Source of the DNA: Fallopia convolvulus
Lineage: Eukaryota > Streptophyta > Magnoliopsida > Caryophyllales > Polygonaceae
DNA length: 64,000 nt
NCBI GenBank assembly: GCA_964016875.1
Contig: OZ024721.1
Span: 37,614,823 to 37,678,822 of the forward strand
Direction: 5' to 3'
Positions 45,761 to 56,816 of the stretch are shown here, piece by piece; position 1 is the first letter of the stretch; each line of letters starts with the position of its first letter. The notes below the pieces were generated by a model. The model searched no databases and was not told the origin of the DNA. It saw only the letters and a program-made list of their open reading frames with translations. The translations under genes were made by a program, and so were the position numbers.

Positions 45761-46689
45761 TAAAATTTTTCATATATGTTATCAATTTCTGTTTCGTTTT
45801 TCCTCCATGTAAATTTATTTCATATTACGAGGATATCAAAAAGATTACATTTGTCTTTAAAATTTTATAATCTTACGAAGCTGCTTTGGTTTAGATAAGA
45901 GCCACCTTTCTTTTAACTAGGGTCTTGAATTTCGTTGAGATCCCCTATTATAACCGTGGGAAGGTTAAACTGTTGTATTGTTTGAGTCAACTATAATTTT
46001 CCTTTGCATATATTTTCCTGAGGAGGTGCATAGACTAAGAATAGAGCCATAACATATTTCGTAATGAGGTTTGTGTATTTAAGTACTATAAACCGAGGTT
46101 CATGCTTAACTAGTTCTGTTCGTTCATTAATGAAATTGATGTTCTTTCCATAACACACGAATGTCCCCTACCCTATCATTGGTCGGGGACCAGACTATAT
46201 TGTCAAATCTCGCCATACGCTACACTTGATCTGAAGGTGTTTTATCAGTTTTCGTTTCAACAATGGTTATTACTTAAATGCCCTCTATTTTAAAAAAGAA
46301 TCTATTTTTTACCAGAATAACTTAGGTCCTATACCACTCAACTACTAAAAAAAAGGGACTCCGGGAAAGGGCTGCTTTCATAATAACCTATTCGTGAGAG
46401 ACCGGATCGATTTTATATACTGACTTTCATAATAATCTGTCTTTAAAAGAGAATTGAATGTACTAGCGTTCTTGGAACGAGAGGAATTAGATTGCTGTAT
46501 TGATATTTTGGCTACAAGGAGAAAAAAGAACTCTCATTTAATTTATTCATTAAAAGTTTTATACTGCAGATGCGTCTACAACAAGGATCAGATTTACAAT
46601 GCATACCCAAGATGCCAAAACTCTGTATGTTAGTAGTTTTAATGTTCTTTGCAATATCTCTGTTCACTGTGATTGACCAATCATTCTCA
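45761..46689. other. Spacer, no gene seen
   Basis: AT-rich sequence between the truncated duplicate and the carboxylesterase promoter. Around 45920-46230 there are hints of an old retroelement (LINE-like), too weak to call. Confidence 0.35.
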
Positions 46690-47143
46690 TACCCCCTCAA
46701 ATCAATTTCAAAGTCCGACATATTGTAGGTGAAAGGGATATCGCAGCACTTCACAGTGTTATACTATACAATTAATATATTCACACCAACCTGCATTCCT
46801 AACTTAATTGTTATGAAAATCGGAATGACCCCACATTTATTAAATTAAAATACAACTATACGAGCATCGTAGCTAGGTAGCAATGAACCCAATTATACGA
46901 AAATGACCAAAAACAAAAAAAAAGGAAAACATATAGTGACTACTCTACCAATTTGGAAAGTAGTTTTCGTGTTGTGTAATCCAACCTTCCACTAAAATTA
47001 TGCAAGTCAAGTCAAAGTCTACGAACAATATAATTAAAACACCAATCAATTTCCCCTTGAATTGCAAGTAAATTTCTTAGAAATATGAACTCCGCTTTAC
47101 TTATACCTACCTTAATTTTGTTGTTTTTATATGGAACAAGAAT

Positions 47144-47151
47144 TATATATA
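47144..47151 (+). promoter_or_regulatory. TATA box of the carboxylesterase gene
   Basis: TATATATA lies 68 bp before the ATG, a normal distance for a plant gene with a short leader. It lies in the part missing from the truncated duplicate. Confidence 0.6.
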
Positions 47152-47218
47152 CTCTGAATACCATGACAAACCCATCATAACTATCTACAAATTAAAACAC
47201 CCATCTCCAAATTACAAT

Positions 47219-48226
47219 ATGGTTCAACAACGGAAGGTGGTTGAGGAGGTCTTCGGCTGGCTAAGAGTCTTCGACGACGGCTCGGTCGACCGGACATGGC
47301 TTGGCCCGCCTGAGGCCAAGTTCATGGCCAACCCCGTCCCACCCCACGAGGACTTCATCGACTCCGTGGCCATCCACGACGTCCTCATCAACCGGGACTC
47401 GGGCCTTCGGGTCCGGGTCTACGTACCCGAAACCAGGCCCGATGAAAGCCCGCCAATCATCCTCCACCTCCACGGCGGCGGCTTCTGCATAAGCCAAGCC
47501 GATTGGTACATGTACTACGCCGTCTACTCCAACCTGGCCCGGATGGCCCGAGCCATCGTCGTCTCCGTCTACCTCCGCCTCGCTCCCGAACACCGCCTCC
47601 CGGCCGCCATCGACGATGGATACTCTGCCCTCCTCTGGCTCGGGTCGCTCGCCCGGGACGGGCCGGGTTCGGGCCTGCTGGCCCGCGCCGACTTCAACCG
47701 CATTTTCTTGATAGGGGACAGCTCCGGCGGGAATCTTGCCCACCATGTGGCGGCACGGGCAGGAGACGACCCGTCGGGTATAAGCCCGGCTCGGATAGCG
47801 GGCCTGATCCCGATCCACCCGGGGTTTTGTCGGGCGGAGAGGAGCCGATCGGAGATGGAGATGCCGGAGACGCCTTTCTTGACGTTGGATATGGCGGAGA
47901 AGTTTCTCCGGTTGGCGTTGCCGGAGGGGGAGACGAGGGATTGCGTGATGACGTGCCCGATGGGGGTGGCGGCTCCGCCGCTGGAGGAGGTGGCGATGGA
48001 GGCGCCGATGATGCTGTGTGTGGCGGAGAAGGATTTGATCATAGATACGGAGATGGAGTACTATGAGGCCATGAAGAAGGCCGGGAAGAAGGTGGAGCTG
48101 GTGGTCAGCGCCGGGATGACTCATAGCTTTTACCTGAATAGGATCGCCGTCGAGGTGGACCCCGCCACCAAGGCGGAGACGGATCGCCTTTTTGAAGGGA
48201 TTGTGGATTTCATCGCCCGGAATTGA
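47219..48226 (+). CDS. HSR203J-like carboxylesterase, intronless, 335 aa
   Basis: A member of the plant carboxylesterase (CXE) branch of alpha/beta hydrolases, cytosolic ester hydrolases related to GID1 and HSR203J. The oxyanion-hole motif HGGGF is at 85-89, the nucleophile elbow GDSSG at 166-170 (Ser168), the probable acid Asp272 in EKDLIIDTEMEYYEAM, and His302 in GMTHSFYLN. The N-terminal EEVFGWLRVFDDGSVDRTW and VPPHEDFIDSV are typical of the HSR203J group. The catalytic His and Ser show it is an enzyme rather than a GID1 receptor. Coding GC is far above the surroundings. It is complete and without introns; length is normal. HSR203J in tobacco is induced in the hypersensitive response, but the substrate here is unknown. 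Confidence 0.92.
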   Translation: MVQQRKVVEEVFGWLRVFDDGSVDRTWLGPPEAKFMANPVPPHEDFIDSVAIHDVLINRDSGLRVRVYVPETRPDESPPIILHLHGGGFCISQADWYMYYAVYSNLARMARAIVVSVYLRLAPEHRLPAAIDDGYSALLWLGSLARDGPGSGLLARADFNRIFLIGDSSGGNLAHHVAARAGDDPSGISPARIAGLIPIHPGFCRAERSRSEMEMPETPFLTLDMAEKFLRLALPEGETRDCVMTCPMGVAAPPLEEVAMEAPMMLCVAEKDLIIDTEMEYYEAMKKAGKKVELVVSAGMTHSFYLNRIAVEVDPATKAETDRLFEGIVDFIARN

Positions 48227-48264
48227 ATTGACTTGAAGTGAAAGGGCGAGTGTCGAGTGATACC

Positions 48265-48270
48265 AATAAA
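48265..48270 (+). terminator. Putative poly(A) signal of the carboxylesterase gene
   Basis: AATAAA occurs 39 bp after the stop codon. Plant signals are loose, so this is only a candidate. Confidence 0.4.
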
Positions 48271-48429
48271 AGTATGCATTGCATGCATGTTTGTTCAATT
48301 CGTGTGTACGTTGTTTTCAGGTGATGGATTAATAGTTTACGCATACATATATGTTGGCATGAGTAAGTTTACACTGTTGGTTGTATTAAGAGCATTGTTC
48401 TAGGCGCATACATATATGTTGGCATGTTT

Positions 48430-48890
48430 GTTCAGAACGACTTGATTTTTAGAACAATGATTAAGAGTTTTAAATTTTTTTTACCAATTATAAAAATGTT
48501 TATAAAAGCAAGACTATTTGAATTTTTGAAAAGAACACTTAAACAACTTTTAGAAGAACTTTTAGATTATTAGAAAAGATGGAGTGAGAGTAATAACTTT
48601 AGAGAGTGTATTTCTTACTCTTTTTAATTTGGTGCAAGTTTTACAATGGAGGATGACCCTATTTATAATCTAAGGATGAAGTAAAACTTTGGTAAATCTC
48701 TCTCATTCATGCATGAAAATAAGGAGGTGAAGAAGAGTAAATAATTCACCTTGCACAAGTTACCTCCAATCTACAATACTCAATTGTTCATTTACAATCA
48801 TATATGTGTGATACAATTAAAGGATGTGTGTGGATAACTTGTTGATCTCTTGTAACTTGTAGGAGCAAATGTTGGAGTTCATAACCCCTC
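48430..48890 (-). repeat. Putative LTR of a Copia fragment
   Basis: On - a polypurine tract TTCAAGGGGGAGGGGTTA precedes TGAACTCCAACATTTGC, a normal LTR start after pol. The far end is not resolved. A 20-bp repeat CGCATACATATATGTTGGCA occurs at 48340 and 48401, just past the likely end. Confidence 0.45.
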
Positions 48891-48909
48891 CCCCTTGAAT
48901 ATTCACATT

Positions 48910-50160
48910 CTTTCATGTTGTAGGATATGGGTATATGTTGCCTTGTTAAAAACCTTATCAGGAAAAACCTAGTGGGATAAAAAAAAACCCGAACGAAGGG
49001 AAAAAGAGTACAGCCTTTGATTCCAATATATTCTTTGATGTTGCCTCATTAAAAAAACTTGTCAAGTAAAACTTAGTGGGACAAAACTTGATCGAAGGGA
49101 AAAAGAGTGCAACGCGTATGATGCTCTCGTTGACTTAAACGTACATCTCGAAGTCTATACATTCCAATTCTGGATACCAATTCTACAAATTTCTTGGGAA
49201 ATAAAGACTTTGTAAATAGGCCAGCCAAATTATCATTTTACCGAATTTGTTGGATGTCCACTTCACCGACATCTTCCAATTCACGGGTGGAGAAGAATTT
49301 TATAGATATGCGCTTTTTGCGGTCTACTTTGATGTAGTTCTTCTTCATCTGAGCAACACATGCTAAGTTATCCTCATTTAATATTGTTGGATCATTAGTG
49401 ATGGGCCTCATTCCACTTTCTTTCTGGATGAATTGAATCATCGCTCGAAGGGACTTACATTCTCTTCTTGTCTCATATAAAGCAATCAATTCCACTTGAT
49501 TTGATGATGTGGCAGTCACGGTTTGCTTTGTTTATCTCAAATAGATGGCAATGCCTCCATATATGAACACATAACCATTTTGCGATTTGGATTTGTATGG
49601 GTCAGACAAGTGCCTTGAATCTGCATATCTAATTAAGGTCGTCGCATCCCTTTGATTATGGTAATACAACCCAAGATCATGTGTTCCTCAGAGATAGCAG
49701 AATATATGTTTGATCTAGTTCCAATGCCTTCTTATGGGTGCAATGTTATACCTGGATAACAAATTTACTGCAAAATTAATATCTAGTCTTGTATTGTTAG
49801 TTCAGTACATTAAAGCACCAATTGCACTTAAATATGACACCTCAGGACCAAGAATTTCTTCATCCTCTTCTCGGGGACAAAATTGATCTTTTTCTACATT
49901 TAGGGGTTGAACTTCCATGGGAGAGCTCAAAGGGTGTGCTTTGTCCATGTAAAATCTTTTAATAACTTTCTCATTGTAATTAGACTAATTAGATAAAGAT
50001 TTCATCCCTTAAGTGCTCAATTTGTAAGCCAAGACAAAGCTTTGTTTGCCCGAGATCTTTCATCTCGAATTCTTTCATCAAATATTTCGCAGTATCTTGG
50101 AGTTCATTTGAAGTTCCGACGATGTTTAAATTGTCAACATAAATTACGATAATAGCAATC
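48910..50160 (-). pseudogene. Copia RT/RNase H fragment
   Basis: On - the RNase H end reads TATSSNQVELIALYETRREC, EDNLACVAQMKKNYIKVDR, KRISIKFFSTRELED and VDIQQIR (49519-49238). Upstream, 49530-50160 still gives MDKAHPLSSPMEVQPL, ADSRHLSDPYKSKSQNGYVF and similar RT-connection blocks with stops. The following CTTGTTAAAAACC...GGGAAAAAGAGTACA segment is common behind plant Copia pol genes. 5'-truncated at about 50160. Confidence 0.78.
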
Positions 50161-50189
50161 CCTTTTCAGATCGTTTGATGTAAACACAT

Positions 50190-51400
50190 GAACGTACAAA
50201 TGGTGTCGTTCTTGTATCTCTCTTTCATTCAATCTTGGCGACCAAGTGGTCGCCAAATCGTGGCCTTGATTTGGCGACCTAATTATCGTGAAAAACGTAA
50301 ACAAAACGCTTGATCCTGGCCCTTTACTGAGAAAAAGTGTACGATCGAGCACTTATTGTGAAATTAGCGACCAAGTGGTCGCCAAAATATATTTAATAAA
50401 AATAATTAATTAATTATCTACTAAAAATTATATTTAAATTAATTAATTCAAAAATAATGAAATAATTACTTATATTAAATAAAATAATTTATAAAATAAT
50501 TTACAAAATTATATACAAAAATATTTACAAAATAAAAAAACACTAAACTATTCGGTTCCATTAGAGCCGGGCGGATGCGTCTCCGACGAATCAGTTTCGT
50601 CAAAATCGGGATGATGGGACCCAAAGGCCTGCGGGCAGAAACTTCTCATGCTCCATGAATTGCTCCATCCGATCCATCCTAGCTCGTGTCAACCCCAATT
50701 CATCCCCCCGTTCTAAGACTTCAGCATGAAGCGTGACGTTGTCCTGCGACATTTGCGTCACCCGAGTAGGTTGTCTAAGCAGAGTTGTCAATCGTGAACC
50801 GTAATACTCCACCGCATCGTTGCCGAGCACGAACACAGTGCCTCGCGGGCCCACCCCTCATCTCCTCTAGATAGGCCTCGCACTCGTCTTGAAAGGACGA
50901 CGGGGTGCCCGAGTCGGAGGACCTCTAGGTGAGGATCTTTCGGAACCGCGCCTAAAAAAAGAAGCAAACAACATAAATAAAAATAACAAAATTAAATAAT
51001 AAATAAGAATATATAATATAATTATTTAAAGGTCGATACTTACAGCGATATCGGTGAACCACTGGTCTATAAAACGTCAGTCCACGCCCTGCGTGCGTGT
51101 ACATCTTGATTAGAAACTTGAGAGGCGCAATTTGGCAACCACGATGTTGTTCCTACGAAAAAAAATTTTGTTAATAACTATAAAATATAAATTACTATAA
51201 GTAAAAAAAACTATAAATTAAACAAACATACCAATAAACACATGGTCTTGAGGTGGGACCTCGAACCGCTGTCGTGGTTGGCGGAATTTGTCCATCAGAT
51301 CGCCTTTTGACGGGTGAATTTCACCTTGAACTCGGGTGTGTTCCAATATACCGTCCAAAGGTCCCAAACAGACGACTCGATCCACATTTGCACTACAATT
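50190..51400 (-). pseudogene. CACTA (En/Spm) fragment with transposase-associated protein pieces
   Basis: At 50255 and 50366 the palindromic phrase GCGACCAAGTGGTCGCCAA, a usual subterminal motif of CACTA elements, appears twice. On - the exons read DLMDKFRQPRQRFEVPPQDH (about 51300-51240) and GPRGTVFVLGNDAVEYYGSR plus MDRMEQFMEHEKF (50854-50650), as in Ptta/En/Spm plant transposase proteins. Frames are broken and no CACTA tip was located. Confidence 0.65.
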
Positions 51401-51875
51401 GGTGTTATTTTCATTTGCTTGGCAATTCTATTGCAAAACCAAAATTCAAATATAAGAGCACTAGTATGTCATGCAAATTGAACATAAGTAACACAAAGAC
51501 AAATTCGAGTTTTAGACTTATATATTCGTGTACACATATTAATATGTTCAGTATTTAAATCGACATATTCAGATTCAATCACCCCAACAGAAGTAGGTAT
51601 ATTTGAGAGTGTACATTGAATATTCAGACAAAGATACTTATATGTTCCATATGATAAATAAAATATTCATGTTTAATAAAACAATTAATATAAAGACTAA
51701 TTCAAAAGATTTACTTCGCCAATTTTTTATACGTGAATATTCTAACATTAATTGATGAATATCAATGACTTTACCATTGAATATCATCAAATAAATAAAA
51801 ATTTTGAATAAATACTATTGAAGTACAAATCTTTGAATATTAATGGATTCAGTAAGAACAATTTTAATGAAAATG
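51401..51875. other. AT-rich spacer
   Basis: No gene or repeat recognised. It ends with the left target copy of the LINE insertion. Confidence 0.45.
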
Positions 51876-52142
51876 AACACAAATGGTATACATTAGAGGT
51901 GTTAAACGGGTCGGTCGGGTCGGGTTCGGGTTCGGTTATTTCGGATTCGGGTTGAGTCGGGTACGGATCGTAACGGGTTATCGATCAAATCGGGTCGGGT
52001 CATTGCGGGTTGTCGGGCGGGTCGGGTCGACCTAACAGGTCAAGAAAATTGATTTTTTTACAATTATTAAAATATTTTTTATTTAAAAAATGATATTTAA
52101 TAATAAATCTATTATTTTTATATATTTTAATAATAAAATAAA

Positions 52143-53098
52143 GGGAAATTCCTTTTGGTACCCTCGGGGTTTAGACTTTTCCTCTTGGTGCCCAAAAAAA
52201 AATTCTTATTCCTTTTGGTACCCTTGTAGTTTTGAAAAAGTCCTTTCCGTAACCTAAAGTACACCCAAAACCAAATTCCATCCATTTTACTCATATTTCC
52301 GTTAACAATTGATTAAGAAAACAAAAAAAAATCTAAATTTAATTAAAAAAATCAATTGTTAAAAACCAAACGCTTGCCCTGCAATTGAAGCTTCGAGAAT
52401 GGGGCCGCTAGATTGAAAAACTCGGGGTCTCCAGGCATGGCGGGTCAAGCAATTCCGATTGGATTCCCGGGTGGGCGAAAAAGTCAGCCTTAGGCGGGGA
52501 GCTCAGCGAGGTTCTGTAGCAAGAGTTGTTGACGATGATGTGAGATGCCGGAGGAGCATTCGCCGGCGGCGAGATGTTGCTGGAGTTGCAGATGTTGCCG
52601 ATCAAGCTTTCCGATCAGATCTCCGATGGCGAACCGCTCGTTGGAGATGGCTGAATTGGAGGCTGAACCCGGGGAGGAGACCATAGATCTGAGAGCGGAG
52701 TCGAAGAAGCAGTCGGAGGAGCCGTCTCCAGTAGTCGGCGCCGGGAAATGCACGCCTGGCGGCGGAAGGGGTGCCACGTGGCATCAGCGGTTGGTTGTAG
52801 TTGAGGAGTGGTGGGATTCCGGCGGCGTCGAGAAAGAATTCGTTGTCCATTATATTGGAGGAGAAGCTGATGATGGGGTTCCGAGTTTCGGTCAAGGTAA
52901 AAAAAATTGGAGATTTTTTTGTTTTTTTAATCAATTGTTAACGGAAATGTGAGTAAAATGGATGGAATTTGATTTTGGGTGTACTTTAGGTTATGGAAAG
53001 GACTTTTTTAAAACTATAAGGGTACCAAAAGGAATAAGAATTTTTTTGGGCTCCAAGAGGAAAAGTCTAAACCCCGAGGGCACCAAAAGGAATTTCCC
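52143..53098 (-). mobile_element. Pack-MULE 2 with captured bHLH fragment
   Basis: Long terminal inverted repeats (GGGAAATTCCTTTTGGTACC left; GGGAAATTCCTTTTGGTGCC inverted right) extend about 190 bp. The target duplication TAAAATAAA (52134-52142, 53099-53107) is a perfect 9 bp. The centre (52390-52850) is GC-rich host-gene sequence. It is inserted in the hAT-like MITE. Confidence 0.92.
52390..52850 (-). pseudogene. Captured N-terminal fragment of a bHLH transcription factor gene
   Basis: Starting at the ATG at 52850, three frames in turn read MDNEFFLDAAGIPPLLNYNQ, then DCFFDSALRSMVSSPGSASN, SAISNERFAIGDLIGKL, then IGNICNSSNISPPA and SCYRTSLSSPP. These blocks, in this order, are the conserved N-terminus of the bHLH49/62/78 (CIB1-related) group. 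Two frameshifts break it. The basic helix-loop-helix domain itself was not captured. Confidence 0.8.
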
Positions 53099-53322
53099 TA
53101 AAATAAATTATAATTCTCAAAATATATTATATATTCTTAAAATATAACAAATTTGGTCAACCCAACGGTTTTTTCGGGTTTGAACCCAACGGGTTTTGGG
53201 TCTATCGGGTTCGGTTTATTTTAGGTTTCGTGTTCAAATTTTCGGGTCTTGACCCTAAATTTTTCGGGCGGTTCGGGTCGGTTTTTCGGATCGGGTCAGC
53301 TTTTGACAGCTCTAGTATACAT

Positions 53323-54631
53323 ACATACATACATATATATATATATCTTGATAAGAAAAGAAGTTAGGGTGGCCATTAACAATCTAGTGGTTGCCCTAGA
53401 GCATCCTGACGGATGACGGTAAGCAAACCCGGGTCAACTGCAAGTGGGACAGAGGAGACGCGTCTGAAGGATCCAGCGAAGAAGCCCGCCACAAAATTGC
53501 TCTCCCGGAAGACATGAGAAATACTCCAATCTTGGAACCGAGCAAGCAAGCAGTGGATGTCCGAATGCAACAGCTCAATCTCCCACGGGCAGCGCCAGTC
53601 ACCAAGAAAGGCCTTGACCAGCTGCAAATTATCGCCTTCGATCTGGATCCGGGGAATGCCACGTCTATGGCCTCGAGAAGTCACTGGCGCAAGGCGATGG
53701 TCTCGGAGATCAGAACAGACTGTCGGCCAATCAGTCCACCGTCAAAATGGATGGGGGAGCCACCAAAGTCCCTGAGGATGAACCCGAAAGAAGCCACGCC
53801 ATCCGTACACACTGCACCATCAAAATTTAATTTAATGTAATCCCTCTTTGGTTTTGCCCACTTCGTAAGCTTTTGTCCTTCTCCAGTTCTCGCACTATAA
53901 GTGCAGGGGTTGGGGGAATCAGAGGCTCCTGCAAGTTTCCATTCTTTAACCTGGTTTCGAGTAAACTCGGTAAGGTTATCGGCATTAGTCAAGTTTGTTT
54001 CGTTGTTGTTGTCAAAGATTCTCTTATTTCTAGCGAACCATAGGCTCCACCATGTGTTAGTGAGGAGTTCCATTTCCTCTTTTATTATCATTGTCCTAAT
54101 TATCTCTAGAACCTGGTGTGGTTTTTTGTCGTCCGTGGATACTTGGTCTACAATCCAACGTAGTTTTGGGTTTACGGAATTAAGGGTCGCCCTAGTCAGG
54201 GGGCATGAGAGTAAGATGTGGTTTGTGTCTTCAACCTGGTTGTTACACGCTTCGCATCCCTGTGGTACCGGAATATGGTTGGCCGCAAGCCTTGTTTTGG
54301 TAGGTAGGCCGTTTCGAGCCACTTTCCATAGGAAATTCTTCATTTTGGGAGGGATGTTGAGCCGGTTAATCCATTCTAGATTAATTTTGAGTTCACCTTT
54401 GGATTGGTGGAGCCACTGCATGGTCGAGTGGGTAGAGTACCAACCATTTTTACTTGGTTGCCATTACAATCTATTCGGGATTTTATTAATGGGATTAATA
54501 ATTTTGGAAATTTTTTCGAGATCATCATGATTAACGACCTCACTCAATTTTTCAATGTTCCATGAATTGTCCCCACTGAGGTATGCTTCAACAGGCTCCT
54601 CCAAATTAATGAGGGTTTCGACCTCAACATT
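53323..54631 (-). mobile_element. 5'-truncated LINE with 15-bp target duplication
   Basis: Coding - strand sequence ends near 53376. The whole insertion is flanked by AACACAAATGGTATA at 51876-51890 and 54632-54646. The left copy is separated from the LINE tail by the hAT-like MITE, which entered the target copy itself. The tail is a (TACA)n/(TA)n stretch at 53315-53350. Only the end of ORF2 remains. Confidence 0.85.
53376..54631 (-). pseudogene. LINE ORF2 end: zinc-binding and RNase H domains
   Basis: 53681-54421 shows the zf-RVT domain (WKVARNGLPTKTRL, GCEACNNQVEDTNHILLSCP) and then RNase H (IKLNFDGAVCTDGVASFGF, ILRDFGG, ETIALRQ). After a frameshift near 53684, IEGDNLQLVKAFLGDW and WSISHVFRESNFVAGFFA finish the RNase H. 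The part from 54421 to 54631 continues ORF2 upstream with a stop near 54470. This is a normal plant LINE layout. Confidence 0.88.
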
Positions 54632-54846
54632 AACACAAATGGTATATAGCAGAACACCGTGAACACAACTAACATATCATTATAGTAACCATAAGAGAAG
54701 CAAATAAGCTGAACAGAGAAATGTCAAAATAATACTGATATCTTCTTGAAGAAGTCGACCCATCATTCCCAAAATCTCCTTTTCTCCTTTTCTTTAAACC
54801 TCCTTTTACAAGACCCATCCAAGAATCGAATCAAACCCACCACTAA

Positions 54847-56800
54847 GTTCAAGTTGAAAACACATATTTGAGAAAGAAAACGCTCCCAATGCCCTTAACC
54901 CTCGCCGCCCCTTTCCCTGAAACTATCCCCTTTGCCCCCAAAAATCAACACAAACCCTAAATCAAAAAATTATGGTTATCCAGATAGAAATCAAGCAAAC
55001 AAGATCTGATGATGATCTGAGATTGGGATTGGTGGCTTGTCGACGTTTTTCGCCCAAAAGCCCAGCAAATGCCCCCTTTTGTTGCGATAAAAATCGGGCG
55101 TTTGTGTCCTCAATCGGCGTCGGCGTGCTGCCATGGAAGATAAAGAAAAGGGGCTCGGCTCCTCTTCAAACCAGGTTCTTTCGTTCCTTTTATCTTCTCT
55201 ATAGTACGACTGATGTTTTGTTTATTTAGAACCAGATGCGTGCTGCCTTTTAATTTGAAGGAACTTTGAGGTGGTGGGGATCCCTCTTCCCCACGCCTTC
55301 AACCTCTCAATTTCCGTCTATTGATCTATCTAACCATTTTTCTTGTTTAATCTCTTTTATGAGACCACCTTAAGTGGTCTCCACCATGGAGGATCAAAAC
55401 CTTTCCTCAAAAAAAGAAGAAAAGAAGATAAAGCCCTTTAAGAAAGTATGTTGTTCGGTTTTACATATCTCTAAATACCAGGAAGATTGTGCATCTGCAA
55501 ATTTTCAGAATGATGATCCTCCTACCATGGTTGTTTCAACCTTTAAGGGTGGAGCAAATATCAATCCTGTTGAGGCAGGCATTTCGGGAACCAAAAAAGA
55601 ATTTGGAAAAACAAAGAGAAAAAAATAGAAAAAAAAAGAAAAAAGAAAAAGGGATATGCTTGGGCTGCAAGGCTTGGAAAATAATTAATATTAATTATAA
55701 TAATGCCTTGCTAGAAAAGGCTTGGGTGTTTTACTTGTGTCTTCTTGCGTTGCTAGTAAAACTTTTACGTTTTACTGCGAAGCAAGTTCGATTTTTTTTC
55801 TTATAGGATAGCTCGAAGCTTACTACGTAATTTTTCCGACGAGTTGGAGCTGAGTTTGGCATTGGACCAAGTTGTATTAGGCATGGTCGCTTGGTGCTCT
55901 GCGGCTCTAAAGATCCTTCATCTCGGTGGAGGGAACGTCAGATGTCCATTTCGCACGCCCAAATGGGACCGACCTGTTGCTTATGGCGCTTTCTTTTAGT
56001 GCTTTACTCACCCCGATCTCAAACTTGTGTTAGCTCTTATGTTCGGAGATTTGTACTTCTTTTAGCTTTTCTTGCTTGCTTTGATTATTAGCCGTAGGCT
56101 TGACAATTTCACCCGCATCCAATGGGTACCCGAAAAACCGACCCGAAAAAACCCGATCAAATCCGGGTGAAAACTGGTTTCGGGTGATCGGGTGATGGAG
56201 CAGGTACGGTTTCGGGTATGGCTTCACCCGACCCGATCACCCGATCCGTTCACCCGGTTTTTTTGTCTCACATCGAAAAATTAGTAGAAGGAGAGGAGAG
56301 AGGAGCTTATAAAAAGAGAAGGAGAGGAGAAGAGGGTTAAGTGTTTGAAGCCTAACCATAGAGATAGGCTTTGATACTTTATAATTAGGATTAAATTTTA
56401 GTTTAAAATTTAAACTTTTATTAGATGGATTAAACGGGTTGACCCGTAATCCGATCCGTGACCCGTAAACACGGGTTACGGGTTAAGTTTATTTTGTTTA
56501 CGAGTCATCGGATTGACTCGTTGAACAAATAAACTTATGATTCATCACCTTTTTATAACACCGAAAAAAAAAACCCGACCGACCCGAAAACCGACAGGTT
56601 TTGGGTGGGTCGGGTCGTCGGGTGAAAATACCGGGTCGGGTGGGCGGTTTCAACCGCAGGTCGGGTGGTGGAAGTAGTCCACCCGCACCCGACCCGACCC
56701 ATTGCCATGCCTAACTAGCCGTTCTCAACTGTTGTTTTCTAACGGCCTCTCGGTTTACCAAGTTTGTTTGGTATCCGAATTCTTACCTTATCAAAAAAAA
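54847..56800 (+). mobile_element. Poly(A) retroposon, copy 2
   Basis: It ends in TTATCAAAAAAAA and is flanked by a perfect 16-bp TCAAACCCACCACTAA (54831-54846 and 56801-56816). Without the MITE at 56095 and its duplication it is about 1.33 kb, close to copy 1 (1.35 kb). Its last about 450 bp match copy 1 (AGCTGAGTT, GGTCGCTTGGTGCTCTG, GGTGGAGGGAACGTCAG), but the first 850 bp do not, apart from AAAACGCTCCC near the start. No convincing ORF. Confidence 0.82.
56095..56713. mobile_element. hAT-like MITE with GGGTCGG-type repeats (3)
   Basis: Ends TAGGCTTGACAAT and, inverted, TAGGCATGGCAAT. Flanks ATTAGCCG (56087-56094) and ACTAGCCG (56714-56721) match at 7 of 8. It has both C-rich (ACCCGACCCG) and G-rich (GGGTGATCGGG) runs, giving strong hairpin potential. 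It interrupts retroposon copy 2; the uninterrupted form is copy 1. Confidence 0.85.
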
Positions 56801-56816
56801 TCAAACCCACCACTAA

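Larger units (their letters stand above)
51894..53314. mobile_element. hAT-like MITE with GGGTCGG-type repeats (2)
   Basis: Ends TAGAGGTGTTAAA and, inverted, TAGAGCTGTCAAA. The perfect 8-bp duplication GTATACAT lies at 51886-51893 and 53315-53322. Arms are G-rich on + (CGGGTCGGGTTCGGGTT). A Pack-MULE has inserted between them. The MITE sits exactly at the 3' tail junction of a LINE, overlapping its target duplication. Confidence 0.9.

Noticed and set aside
47261..48298. 345-codon ORF on the minus strand opposite the carboxylesterase
   Set aside because: It is a shadow of the GC-rich sense gene: long antisense frames are expected with high third-position GC. Its protein is R/H/P-rich with no domain.
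50255..50385. Possible microRNA hairpin from GCGACCAAGTGGTCGCCAA
   Set aside because: The palindromes are the usual subterminal repeats of CACTA elements, and the neighbouring protein fragments fit CACTA.
56120..56700. Telomere-like or CRISPR-like direct repeat array
   Set aside because: Units are short, variable and bounded by hAT-like tips with an 8-bp duplication. CRISPR arrays do not occur in plant nuclear DNA, and the unit is not TTTAGGG.
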